64,000 nt of DNA from Janibacter sp. Soil728 (GTDB lineage Bacteria; Actinomycetota; Actinomycetes; Actinomycetales; Dermatophilaceae), in assembly GCF_001428305.1 (NCBI RefSeq), contig NZ_LMRZ01000007.1:1-64000 (forward strand), written 5' to 3'. Below, one piece after another: positions 25,843 to 34,344 of the stretch. The notes below the pieces were generated by a model. The model worked only from the letters and a program-made list of their open reading frames with translations, searched no databases and had not been told where the DNA came from. The position numbers and the translations under genes were made by a program. Within the stretch, counting starts at the first letter, position 1. Every line of letters starts with the position of its first letter.

Positions 25843-27045
25843 GTGCGTGCGCTCGAGGTCTTCCGCGTCTTCCTGCTCCTCGGGCTCACCAGCTTCGGGG
25901 GGCCCGTCGCGCACCTGGGCTACTTCCGCGAGGCCTTCGTCGTGCGGCGCCAGTGGCTCACCGAGACGGCCTACGCCGACCTCGTCGCGCTCTGCCAGTT
26001 CCTCCCCGGACCGGCCTCCAGCCAGGTGGGGATGGCGATCGGGCTACGCCGTGCCGGGTACCTCGGGATGGCCGCGGCCTGGGTGGGCTTCACCCTCCCT
26101 TCGGCCCTGCTCATGCTCGGCTTCGCCCTCGGCGCGCGGGCGATCGGTGTCACCGGGGACGAAGGGTGGTTGCTGGGTCTCAAGGCCGCCGCCGTCGCCG
26201 TCGTGGCCCACGCGGTGATCGGGATGGCGCGCACGCTCGCCGTCGGGCCGCGTCGCGCCACGATCGCGGTGACCGCGCTCGCGGTCGTCCTGCTGCTCCC
26301 GTCGGCGGCCAGCCAGGTCGCCGCCATCGTCCTCGGTGCACTCGCCGGGCTGCTCTGGCTCCCGGCGGCCCCGACCACGGACGAGGAGGACGAGGCCGTC
26401 CCCGTCCGGCGACGCACCGCCCTCGCTGCCCTGACGATCTGGGTGGGGCTGCTCATCTCCCTTCCCGTCCTCGCGGCGCTCGTCCACGACCCGACGCTGG
26501 GCATCGTCGACTCCTTCTACCGGGTCGGGTCGCTCGTCTTCGGTGGCGGGCACGTGGTGCTGCCGCTGCTCGAGGCCGAGACGGTCGGCACCGGCCTGAT
26601 CGGGCACGGTGACTTCCTCGCCGGCTATGGCGCGGCGCAGGCCGTCCCCGGGCCGCTGTTCACCTTCTCCGCCTACCTCGGTGCGCTGGTGCCCGGGCAG
26701 AGCGCTCCGCTCGGGGCCCTCGTCGCGCTGCTCGCGATCTTCCTGCCATCGGCTCTGCTCGTCGTCGCCGGTCTGCCCTTCTGGCAGCGGCTGCGTCGCT
26801 CGGCCCGGGCTCGCCGCGCCCTGGCGGGGGCAGGGGCGGCGGTCGTCGGGCTCCTCGCCGCCGCGCTCTACGACCCGGTCTTCACGCAGGGCATCACGGG
26901 TGCCGGGACCATGGTCGTCGCGGCGGTCGCCCTCGTCGCGCTCGCGGTGTGGAAGGTGCCCGCCTGGGCCGTGGTCATCGGCGCCAGCGTGCTGGGCGCC
27001 GGACTTCTCCAGGTCGCGCCCATAGCACGCCTGTGGCCCCTGTGA
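25843..27045 (+). CDS. chrA: Chromate transporter family protein (ChrA)
   Basis: The 400-residue membrane protein has two homologous halves, each starting with a CHR signature: TSFGGPVAHLGYFREAFV at the N-terminus and GSLVFGGGHVVLPLLEAETVG in the middle, with QFLPGPASSQ and QAVPGPLFTF as the paired re-entrant motifs. About 10-12 hydrophobic segments are visible. ChrA proteins export chromate at the inner membrane. It starts with GTG 25 bp from the divergent PPTase start, so the promoter must overlap that gene. No chromate-sensing regulator is nearby. Confidence 0.92.
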   Translation: MRALEVFRVFLLLGLTSFGGPVAHLGYFREAFVVRRQWLTETAYADLVALCQFLPGPASSQVGMAIGLRRAGYLGMAAAWVGFTLPSALLMLGFALGARAIGVTGDEGWLLGLKAAAVAVVAHAVIGMARTLAVGPRRATIAVTALAVVLLLPSAASQVAAIVLGALAGLLWLPAAPTTDEEDEAVPVRRRTALAALTIWVGLLISLPVLAALVHDPTLGIVDSFYRVGSLVFGGGHVVLPLLEAETVGTGLIGHGDFLAGYGAAQAVPGPLFTFSAYLGALVPGQSAPLGALVALLAIFLPSALLVVAGLPFWQRLRRSARARRALAGAGAAVVGLLAAALYDPVFTQGITGAGTMVVAAVALVALAVWKVPAWAVVIGASVLGAGLLQVAPIARLWPL

Positions 27046-27093
27046 CCAGAGGAATACGTCGTCGATTTCCTCCGCATCACGGGCTGGTCCACA

Positions 27094-28473
27094 ATGGGAG
27101 ACGTGAGCGCACCCTCTGGTAAGCACCGTGTCGTCATCATCGGATCCGGCTTCGGCGGCCTCTTCGCCGCCAAGGCCTTGAGCGGCAAGGACGTCGAGGT
27201 CACCCTCGTCTCGCGTACGGGGCACCACCTCTTCCAGCCGCTGCTGTACCAGGTGGCGACGGGCATCCTCTCCGAGGGCGACATCGCCCCGGCGACCCGC
27301 GACATCCTCGCCCGTGACAAGAACGTGCGCACGATCCTCGGGGATGTCCACGACATCGACCTCGAGGCGCGCACGGTCACCTCCCGCTCGCTCAACCAGG
27401 AGACGGTCACCTCCTACGACAGCCTGATCATCGGCGCCGGCGCCGGGCAGTCCTACTTCGGCAACGACCACTTCGCCCGCTACGCGCCGGGCATGAAGGA
27501 CGTCGACAACGCCCTCGAGCTGCGTGGCCGCATCTTCGGCGCCTTCGAGCTGGCTGAGACCACGACCGACCCGCAGGACCGCGAGCGGATGCTCACCTTC
27601 GTCGTCGTCGGTGCCGGCCCGACCGGTGTCGAGATGGCCGGTCAGATCGCCGAGCTGTCCCACAAGACGCTCGCCCACGAGTTCCGCCACATCAACCCGC
27701 GCGACGCTCGCGTCGTGCTCCTCGACGGCGCCGACCAGGTGCTGCCCTCCTTCGGTGACCACCTCGGTGGCAAGGCGCGCAAGAGCCTCGAGGCCCGGGG
27801 CGTCGAGGTCCAGCTCGGCGCCATGGTGACCCAGGTCGACGGCACCGGCATCGAGGTCAAGGACAAGGACGGCACCCACCGCCGCATCGAGTCGATGACC
27901 AAGGTCTGGGCCGCCGGCGTCGCTGCCTCCCCGCTGGGCAAGATGGTCGCTGACCAGGCCGGCGCCGAGGTCGACCGCGCCGGTCGCGTCCACGTCGAGG
28001 AGGACCTGACGCTCACGGGTCACCCCGAGGTCTTCCTCATCGGCGACATGATCAACCTCAAGCGCTACCCGGGCGTCGCCCAGCTGGCGATCCAGGGTGG
28101 TCGCTACGCGGCCAAGGAGATCGTCGGCCGCCTCGAGGGCAAGGAGCCGCAGGCCCCCTTCGTCTACAAGGACAAGGGCTCGATGGCCACGATCTCGAAG
28201 TACTCCGCCGTCGCCAGCATCGGCAAGATCAAGCTCACCGGCTTCATCGCCTGGCTGGCCTGGCTGGCCGTGCACCTCATGGCGATGGTCGGCTTCAAGA
28301 ACCGCGTCTCCACCCTGCTCAACTGGATCATCACCTTCGTCGGCAACAACCGCAACGAGCGGGTGACGACGATGCAGCAGGTCTTCGCACGGCGTGCCAT
28401 GGAGGACCTCGGTCCCCAGGCCTACCCGGAGCTGCCGCGGCGCGGTCACGAGGAGCAGCGCGACGCGTCGTAG
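27094..28473 (+). CDS. ndh: Type II NADH dehydrogenase (NDH-2)
   Basis: This 459-residue FAD enzyme passes electrons from NADH to menaquinone without pumping protons. Two dinucleotide-binding motifs are seen (VVIIGSGFGGLFAAKAL near residue 11 and VVVGAGPTGVEMAGQIAEL near residue 170), along with the NDH-2 phrases HHLFQPLLYQVATG and VFLIGDMINL. A C-terminal hydrophobic segment (GFIAWLAWLAVHLMAMVGF) anchors it to the membrane. It is likely transcribed from the short gap at 27046-27093; the next gene starts 9 bp after its stop. Confidence 0.95.
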   Translation: MGDVSAPSGKHRVVIIGSGFGGLFAAKALSGKDVEVTLVSRTGHHLFQPLLYQVATGILSEGDIAPATRDILARDKNVRTILGDVHDIDLEARTVTSRSLNQETVTSYDSLIIGAGAGQSYFGNDHFARYAPGMKDVDNALELRGRIFGAFELAETTTDPQDRERMLTFVVVGAGPTGVEMAGQIAELSHKTLAHEFRHINPRDARVVLLDGADQVLPSFGDHLGGKARKSLEARGVEVQLGAMVTQVDGTGIEVKDKDGTHRRIESMTKVWAAGVAASPLGKMVADQAGAEVDRAGRVHVEEDLTLTGHPEVFLIGDMINLKRYPGVAQLAIQGGRYAAKEIVGRLEGKEPQAPFVYKDKGSMATISKYSAVASIGKIKLTGFIAWLAWLAVHLMAMVGFKNRVSTLLNWIITFVGNNRNERVTTMQQVFARRAMEDLGPQAYPELPRRGHEEQRDAS

Positions 28474-28482
28474 GGTGCGGTC

Positions 28483-29772
28483 ATGCACTTCACCCTCGAG
28501 GAGCACACCCTCCCCAACGGACTGCGCGTCGTCGTGCAGCCGGACGACACGACCCCGACCGTCACGGTCAACCTGTGGGTCGGTGTCGGATCACGCCATG
28601 AAGAGGCGGGGCGCACCGGCTTCGCTCACCTCTTCGAGCACCTGATGTTCCAAGGGAGTGCCAACGTCGACAACGGCGAGCACTTCCAGGCGCTCATGGG
28701 GGTCGGTGGCCGGCTCAATGCCACGACGTGGTTCGACCGGACCAACTACTTCGAGACGATCCCCTCGGGCGCGCTCGAGCTGGCGCTCTGGCTCGAGGCC
28801 GACCGCCACGCCAACCTGCTCGCGGCGGTCAACCAGGCCAACCTCGACAACCAGCGTGATGTGGTCAAGGAGGAGAAGCGTCAGCGGTACGACAACCAGC
28901 CCTATGGCCAAGCGCTGTCGACGGTCTACGCGACGATCTTCCCGAAGGGGCACCCCTACCACCACCCGACGATCGGCTCGATGGAAGACCTCGACGCCGC
29001 GTCGGTGCAGGACGTGCACGACTTCTTCACCACGCACTACGCACCGGACAACACGGTCATGGCGATCGTCGGTGACGTGACGGCAGAGCGGGCCTTCGCG
29101 CTCGTCGAGCAGTACTTCGGTCACATCACCCACAAGGCCGCGCCGCGACGGGGTCCGGTCGCCCCCCTTCCGCCCCTCACCGAGCCGGTCCGGGTCGAGG
29201 TCGTCGACGAGGTGCCCAACGACCGCATCCACCTCGCCTTCCGTCTCCCTGCCGAAGGGGGCGACACCCGCCGTGACTTCTTGGCCGCCTCGATGGCGCT
29301 GGACTGCTTGGGCGGGTTGAGCTTCTCCCCGCTGGAGCAGCACCTGGTCCTCGACGAGCAGGTCGCCAACAGCATCGACGTCGGCGCGATGGGTTTCGTC
29401 GACGGGGTCTCGCTGGGTCTCGTCGTCGCCGATGTCGCCGAGGGGGTTGACACCGACGAGCTCGAGGAGCAGATCTGCGCCGAGCTGACGGCCTTCGCCG
29501 ATGAGGGACCGACGCCCGAGCAGATGGAGGCGGTGCGCGCCCAGGCCGAGCGTGGCTGGCTCTCGGCCCTGGCTGCCAAGGACGAGCGCGCCGACATCAT
29601 CGGTCACTACACGTGCCTCCACGACGACCCGGAGTACATCAACACCTTCCTCTACCGGCTGGCCGAGATCACCCCGGACGACGTCCGCGCGGCTGCCGAC
29701 CGGTGGCTGCGGCCGCAGAGCCGAGCCGCTGTCGTCTACCGCGCGGCAGACGAGCAGGAGGAGGTCGCATGA
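28483..29772 (+). CDS. M16 family zinc peptidase, catalytic subunit
   Basis: The 429-residue pitrilysin/processing-peptidase-like protein has the inverted zinc motif HLFEHLMFQG (His49, Glu52, His53) and a downstream Glu in the VVKEEKRQRYDNQPYG region. The C-terminal half is the inactive homologous domain. It is the catalytic half of a two-gene pair: its stop overlaps the start of the next gene (ATGA), whose product lacks the zinc motif. Such pairs form heterodimers that degrade or process peptides in the cytoplasm or at the envelope. No signal peptide is visible. Confidence 0.92.
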   Translation: MHFTLEEHTLPNGLRVVVQPDDTTPTVTVNLWVGVGSRHEEAGRTGFAHLFEHLMFQGSANVDNGEHFQALMGVGGRLNATTWFDRTNYFETIPSGALELALWLEADRHANLLAAVNQANLDNQRDVVKEEKRQRYDNQPYGQALSTVYATIFPKGHPYHHPTIGSMEDLDAASVQDVHDFFTTHYAPDNTVMAIVGDVTAERAFALVEQYFGHITHKAAPRRGPVAPLPPLTEPVRVEVVDEVPNDRIHLAFRLPAEGGDTRRDFLAASMALDCLGGLSFSPLEQHLVLDEQVANSIDVGAMGFVDGVSLGLVVADVAEGVDTDELEEQICAELTAFADEGPTPEQMEAVRAQAERGWLSALAAKDERADIIGHYTCLHDDPEYINTFLYRLAEITPDDVRAAADRWLRPQSRAAVVYRAADEQEEVA

Positions 29773-31160
29773 GTGACACGAGCATGAGTGACACGGGCGC
29801 GAGCACCGCGAGCGTCCAGCCGCGCCCGGAGGTCCGGGCTCCCGGCGAGTGGAACTTCCCCCAGCCACGAGAGCTGGTGCTGCCCAACGGGATCCGCGCC
29901 CTCGTCCACGACGTGCCGGGGCAGTACGTGATCTCCGTGCGGGCCACGGTGCCGGTTGCCCTGCGCCACGAGCCGCGGGAGATCGAGGGGGTCGCGTGGA
30001 TCATGGCGCGACTGCTCGACGAGGGCACGCGCACCCACAGCCAGCGTGAGCTGTCCGAGCTGCTCGAGCGACGAGGCGTCGCCATCGGAGCCGGGATGAG
30101 CGAGGCCGCCCTCGGGGTGGACATGGACGTGCCGCAGCGCAACCTCGAGGAGGCGCTGGCCCTGCTGACCGAGTGCCTGAGCGAGCCGGTGTTTGCAGAG
30201 ACAGAGGTCGCGCGACTGACCCGCACCCGGCTGGCAGAGATCGAGCAGGAGCGGGCCTCGGCCGGCCGGCGGGCACTGAAGGAGTGGGCCAAGACCTACT
30301 ACGACGCGAGCAGCCGTGCGAGCCGTCCGGGCTCGGGCACCCCGGACACCGTCGCCGCGATCACCCGTCAGGCCGTCGTGGACTTCCACGCCGAGCACGT
30401 CCACCCCGAGGGCGCGACGGTCGTCGTCGCAGGCGACCTGACCGGTGTCGACGTCGACGCGCTGCTGGCCGGGTCGCTGGGTGCGTGGACCACCTCCGGG
30501 CGGACCGCGTCGGTGGAGCCGGCCCCCGCGCCGCGAGCCGCCGATGCCGCGCGCGTGGTGCTCGTCGACCGGCCGGGGTCCGTCCAGTCGGAGATCCTCA
30601 TCGGCAGCCCCGGACCGGACCGGCGAGTCGACTCGGGGTGGGCTCCCTTCCCCATCCTGGGATATGTCATCGGTGGCGCGCCCAATGCCCGCATCGACGA
30701 GGTGCTGCGCGAGGACAAGGGCTACACCTACGGCATCCGGGCCGGTTTCCGTCCGCGGCAGATCGGCTCTGCCTTCACCGTCTCGGGGTCGGTGCGTGCC
30801 GACTCGACCGTGGACTCGCTGCGGTTGCTGACCCAGATCCTCGGCGAGGTCGGCACCGGGCTCACCGAGCAGGAGACGCGCGCCGGCGTGGACTTCATGA
30901 CCCTCACCGCCCCGGGTCGCTACGACACCGCCGACGCCATCGCCGACGAGACGAGCGGGCTGGCGGGCGACAACCTGCCGCTGACCTTCACCAGTGACGT
31001 CATCGCCGCCATGCGCGAGCTGACTCCCGCTGACCTCGACGCCGCGTGGCGTGAGCACGTCTCGCAGGAGCGCACGATCATCGTGGTCGGCGACGCGCAG
31101 CTCTACCGCGACGAGGTCGAGTCGCTCGGGCTGGGCCCGGTCACCGTCGTCCCCAACTGA
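29769..31160 (+). CDS. M16 family peptidase-like protein, non-catalytic subunit
   Basis: The 463-residue protein has the M16 fold (REIEGVAWIMARLLDEGTRTHSQRELSELLERRGVAIGAG) but the position of HxxEH is replaced by VAWIMARLLDEG, so it cannot bind zinc. The later region DEVLREDKGYTYGIRAGFRPRQIGSAF is the R/Y pair segment that completes the active site of the partner in known M16B heterodimers. It starts with repeats of MSDT. Translation is coupled to the catalytic subunit gene. Confidence 0.9.
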   Translation: MSDTSMSDTGASTASVQPRPEVRAPGEWNFPQPRELVLPNGIRALVHDVPGQYVISVRATVPVALRHEPREIEGVAWIMARLLDEGTRTHSQRELSELLERRGVAIGAGMSEAALGVDMDVPQRNLEEALALLTECLSEPVFAETEVARLTRTRLAEIEQERASAGRRALKEWAKTYYDASSRASRPGSGTPDTVAAITRQAVVDFHAEHVHPEGATVVVAGDLTGVDVDALLAGSLGAWTTSGRTASVEPAPAPRAADAARVVLVDRPGSVQSEILIGSPGPDRRVDSGWAPFPILGYVIGGAPNARIDEVLREDKGYTYGIRAGFRPRQIGSAFTVSGSVRADSTVDSLRLLTQILGEVGTGLTEQETRAGVDFMTLTAPGRYDTADAIADETSGLAGDNLPLTFTSDVIAAMRELTPADLDAAWREHVSQERTIIVVGDAQLYRDEVESLGLGPVTVVPN

Positions 31161-31209
31161 TCCTGCCTGACTCTCTGGGTTGTGCGGCCTGTCTGAGCTG
31201 TGCGGGCCC

Positions 31210-31294
31210 GGTTGTGTGTTGAAGTGGGCTCCCAGATGCCGGCAACCCGTATATGGACGTGCTGGTAGCAGGAGTCCCACTTCAACACACAACC
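31210..31294. repeat. 85-bp palindromic element, copy 1
   Basis: The ends GGTTGTGTGTTGAAGTGGG and CCCACTTCAACACACAACC are exact reverse complements, continued inward by CTCC/GGAG with one bulged base. The inner part contains further partial pairing around CCGTATATGG. A second copy with 3 differences in 85 lies at 32168-32252 in the same orientation, on the other side of the DUF559 gene. Confidence 0.92.
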
Positions 31295-31371
31295 ATCCCG
31301 GGTCGCAGGGCGCTGTCCCCAGACTCCATGAGCCCCTGACGACCTGAGTGGCCAGCCGCTGTGCTGGGCAG

Positions 31372-32163
31372 ATGATCAGTGAGAGACAGGAGTGGGCGGG
31401 GAGCGCTCGCGAGCTGGCGGCGCTCGTGGCCGCAGGTGAGATGCTTCGCGCGGGCAGGTACTACGTCTCGCCCGACACATCGATCGACGTGCGCGCCGTC
31501 CTGGCCGCCGGGTTGCGCCCCACCTGTCTGACGGCCGCCACCGAGCACGGACTCTGGGTGCCGGGTAAGGGAGCGCACGGATACGGTCGGCGGGTCGCGG
31601 ATCCGACGTGGGGCGATCACGGATGGCACCGGGACTGGCCCGAGGAGTCGGTGATCGCCAGCCCGCGGCTGCTGCTCGAGCACGCCGCACGCTGCCTGCC
31701 GCCCCTGGACGTCGGGATCCTCGCTGACTCGGCCCTCCACCAGGGCAAGGTCACCGCCAGCGAGGTCAGGGCGTTGGCCAAGGCCGCACCCCGGGCTGCT
31801 GCGCGGGTGCTCGCCCGGGCCTCGGGACTGGCTCAGTCTGGCACCGAGAGCAAGGTCCGCCTCTTCCTCCAGCTGCACAACGTGACCGTGACGCCCCAGG
31901 TCCACATCCCCGGCGTCGGTTGGGTGGACAACGTGGCTGGCCGACGGTGGATCATCGAGTGCGACAGCCGGGCACACCACACGGGCGAGGACACGTACGC
32001 CACGGACCGGGCCCGGGACCTGAGGGCCCTGCGGCTGGGGTACTTCACCTCACGACTGACCTACGGCCAGGTCATGCCGGGATGGGGTGAGACCTCAGCC
32101 GACCTCCTGCGGATCATCAGGTCGGGTGCGCACCTCGATCCACCCCAGAAGTGGGCCTGCTGA
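31372..32163 (+). CDS. DUF559/Vsr-like endonuclease-fold protein flanked by palindromes
   Basis: This 263-residue protein has an N-terminal helical region (ARELAALVAAGEMLRAGRYYVS) like the AbiEi-type winged helix. Its C-terminal domain matches the DUF559 (PD-D/ExK, Vsr-related) pattern: Asp in GWVDNV, then IIECDSRAHH (ExD and His) and DRARDLRALRLGYFTSRLTY. These residues are those of an active nuclease fold. The ATG at 31372 is preferred; an in-frame GTG at 31348 is possible. Almost identical 85-bp palindromes lie 78 bp upstream of the start and 5 bp downstream of the stop, so gene and repeats look like one unit. Function is unknown. Confidence 0.8.
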   Translation: MISERQEWAGSARELAALVAAGEMLRAGRYYVSPDTSIDVRAVLAAGLRPTCLTAATEHGLWVPGKGAHGYGRRVADPTWGDHGWHRDWPEESVIASPRLLLEHAARCLPPLDVGILADSALHQGKVTASEVRALAKAAPRAAARVLARASGLAQSGTESKVRLFLQLHNVTVTPQVHIPGVGWVDNVAGRRWIIECDSRAHHTGEDTYATDRARDLRALRLGYFTSRLTYGQVMPGWGETSADLLRIIRSGAHLDPPQKWAC

Positions 32164-32167
32164 GCGT

Positions 32168-32252
32168 GGTTGTGTGTTGAAGTGGGCTCCCAGATGCCGG
32201 CAGCCCGTATATGGGCGTGCTGGCAGCAGGAGTCCCACTTCAACACACAACC
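32168..32252. repeat. 85-bp palindromic element, copy 2
   Basis: It has the same length and orientation as copy 1 at 31210-31294, differing at three inner positions (A to G, A to G, T to C). It begins 5 bp after the stop of the DUF559 gene. Confidence 0.92.
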
Positions 32253-32341
32253 AGCTGGTGATTTGCGGCCCGCGTGACTGCTGGGGCTGGTGGGACCCAA
32301 GGCTGGGGTGCTGGGAACCCAGGGCAGCGGCTGGGACCGCC

Positions 32342-33130
32342 CTAGGGGGTCAGGCGCGAGAGCACCTCGTCATGCAGCAGCCCGTTGCTCGCGACGGCAT
32401 TGCCACCCCACGGGCCGCGCTTGCCGTCGAGCGAGGTGAACCGACCGCCGGCCTCCTCGACGATCGCGACCAGCGCGGCCATGTCGTAGAGCTCGAGCTC
32501 GGGCTCGGCGGCGACGTCGACGGCACCCTCGGCCACGAGCATGTAGGACCAGAAGTCCCCGTAGGCCCGGGTCCGCCACATGTCCGAGGTCAGGTTGAGG
32601 AAGTTGCTCCCGCGGCCACTCTCGCGCCAGCCGTCGAGCGAGCTGTAGGACATGGAGGCATCGGCGAGCCTGGCGACCTTGGAGACGCCGATCGGCTTGG
32701 CCTGGGCGAGGGAACGCCCGGTCCAGGCACCGGCATCCTTGGCTGCCCACCAGCGCCGACCGAGGGCAGGAGCCGCGACGAGACCCATGACGCAGTCCTC
32801 GCCGTCGACGAGCCCGATGAGCGTGGCCCACACGGGGACGCCGCGCACGTAGTTCTTGGTCCCGTCGATCGGGTCGATGATCCAGCGGCGCTGCGAGTTC
32901 CCGGTGTTGCCGAACTCTTCGCCGAGGACCGCGTCGCGCCCGCGAGATCGCGACAGCTGCGCGCGGATCGCCTCCTCGCAGGAGCGGTCGGCGTCGCTGA
33001 CGGGGGTCAGGTCGGGCTTGGACTCGACGACGAGGTCATCTGCCTGGAACCGGGACATCGTGATTCGCTCGACCTGGTCGGCCAGCACGTGGGCCAGTCG
33101 CAGGTCGTCGGCATATTGGGAAGTCGCCAT
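32342..33130 (-). CDS. hisN: Histidinol-phosphatase (inositol-monophosphatase type)
   Basis: The 262-residue IMPase-fold enzyme has the metal-binding motifs LGEEFG, IDPIDGTKNYVRG and ELYDMAAL. The VSDADRSCEEAIR and KNYVRG signatures are those of HisN-type histidinol-phosphate phosphatases (step 8 of histidine synthesis) in actinobacteria; a general inositol monophosphatase is the alternative. The start at 33130 was chosen because the upstream in-frame extension is low-complexity and antisense. Genes rsgA and aroA lie upstream in the same direction, an order that is common in actinobacteria. Confidence 0.88.
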   Translation of the reverse strand: MATSQYADDLRLAHVLADQVERITMSRFQADDLVVESKPDLTPVSDADRSCEEAIRAQLSRSRGRDAVLGEEFGNTGNSQRRWIIDPIDGTKNYVRGVPVWATLIGLVDGEDCVMGLVAAPALGRRWWAAKDAGAWTGRSLAQAKPIGVSKVARLADASMSYSSLDGWRESGRGSNFLNLTSDMWRTRAYGDFWSYMLVAEGAVDVAAEPELELYDMAALVAIVEEAGGRFTSLDGKRGPWGGNAVASNGLLHDEVLSRLTP

Positions 33131-33188
33131 CCGGTCAACGTACCCGGCGGCCCGGCGCAGGCAGTAGTTCACTGCCGGCGCGGACTCC

Positions 33189-33227
33189 GAGACTGGCCGG
33201 AGCGAGACTGGCCGGAGCGAGACTGGC
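33189..33227. repeat. 15-bp tandem repeat
   Basis: Unit GAGACTGGCCGGAGC occurs twice in full and once in part between hisN and rsgA. No function is apparent; it is likely slippage-generated. Confidence 0.85.
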
Positions 33228-33258
33228 ACAGAGTACGGAGCAACGGCAGAGTCCCCGG

Positions 33259-34344
33259 CTAATGGCTGTCCTCGCCCGATCGTGCCCGCAGCAGCCGGCG
33301 AAGGGAGTCCAGTCGCTGCTCTCCGCCGGTCCCGGCGTGCCCGGCAGCCACCCAGGCGTCGAGGGCGCAGTCGGCTTCGTCGTGGGTGCAGCCGCGCGGG
33401 CAACCGGCGTCGGCGCCCTGCGCCAGCTCGGGGAAGTGTCGGATGATGTGGTCGGGCTGCACGTGCGCCAGGCCGAAGGACCGGATCCCCGGGGTGTCGA
33501 TGATCCACCCGGGTGCGTCCGGGTCGTCCACGTCGATCTCACGCCCGTCGATCTCGAGGCCTTCGACCGCGGGCAGTCGCAGCCCCAGAGCGCTGGTGGA
33601 GGTGTGCCGTCCGCGACCGGTGACGTCGTTGACGTGGCCCGTCGCACGGTGGGCGTCGGGGCAGAGCGCGTTGACCAGCGTCGACTTGCCGACGCCCGAG
33701 TGCCCGACGAGCACCGAGACCCGCCCGGCGAGCCGCCGCCGCAGCTCGGCCAGACCTTCGCTGCCCTCGGTGAGCACCGAGGTCACCACGTGCGGCACGT
33801 TGAGCGGTGCGTACTGGGCGAGGAAGTCCTCACCGGACGCGAGGTCGGACTTCGTCAGGAGGAGAAGGGGGTCCATCCCGGCGTCGTAGGCCGCGACCAG
33901 GCAGCGGTCGATGAGTCGGGGACGCGGCACGGGATCGGCCAGTGCGGCGACGACCACGAGCTGGTCGGCATTGGCCACGATCACCCGCTCGAAGGGGTCC
34001 GTGTCGTCGGCGGTGCGCCGCAGCACCGTCGCGCGCTCCTCGATCCGCACGATGCGCGCCAGGCCGTCGGGCTGGCCGGAGGTGTCGCCGACCATCGCGA
34101 CCCGGTCGCCGACGACGACGGGGGAGCGGCCCAGCTCGCGCGCGCGCATGGCGATCACGATGCGCTCGGGGAGGCCGTCACCGGCGGGCACGAGCGTCGT
34201 CCAGCGCCCTCGGTCGACAGCGGTCACCCGCCCGACGACGGCGTCCTCGTGCTTCGGGCGGTCCTTGGTGCGGGGACGGGTGCCTCGCCGGTTGGGTCGT
34301 ACCCGGACGTCCCGCTCGTCCCAGCTGCTCGCGGAGCGGCCCAT
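33259..34344 (-). CDS. rsgA: Ribosome small subunit-dependent GTPase RsgA
   Basis: The 361-residue protein has an N-terminal OB-fold (VGRVTAVDRGRWTTLVPAG) and a circularly permuted GTPase domain: TKSDL (G4) precedes GHSGVGKSTLVN (G1), then DTPGIRSFGL (G3). A C-terminal zinc knuckle is visible as CPRGCTHDEADCAL. RsgA helps in late 30S maturation. The ATG at 34344 overlaps the aroA stop by one base (TGATG), so the two are coupled. A basic stretch (RPNRRGTRPRTKDRPKHEDA) lies before the OB fold. Confidence 0.95.
   Translation of the reverse strand: MGRSASSWDERDVRVRPNRRGTRPRTKDRPKHEDAVVGRVTAVDRGRWTTLVPAGDGLPERIVIAMRARELGRSPVVVGDRVAMVGDTSGQPDGLARIVRIEERATVLRRTADDTDPFERVIVANADQLVVVAALADPVPRPRLIDRCLVAAYDAGMDPLLLLTKSDLASGEDFLAQYAPLNVPHVVTSVLTEGSEGLAELRRRLAGRVSVLVGHSGVGKSTLVNALCPDAHRATGHVNDVTGRGRHTSTSALGLRLPAVEGLEIDGREIDVDDPDAPGWIIDTPGIRSFGLAHVQPDHIIRHFPELAQGADAGCPRGCTHDEADCALDAWVAAGHAGTGGEQRLDSLRRLLRARSGEDSH

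Noticed and set aside
26044-28506. Open frame of 820 codons on the minus strand
   Set aside because: It runs antisense through chrA and ndh and has no domain; the plus-strand genes have clear family motifs.
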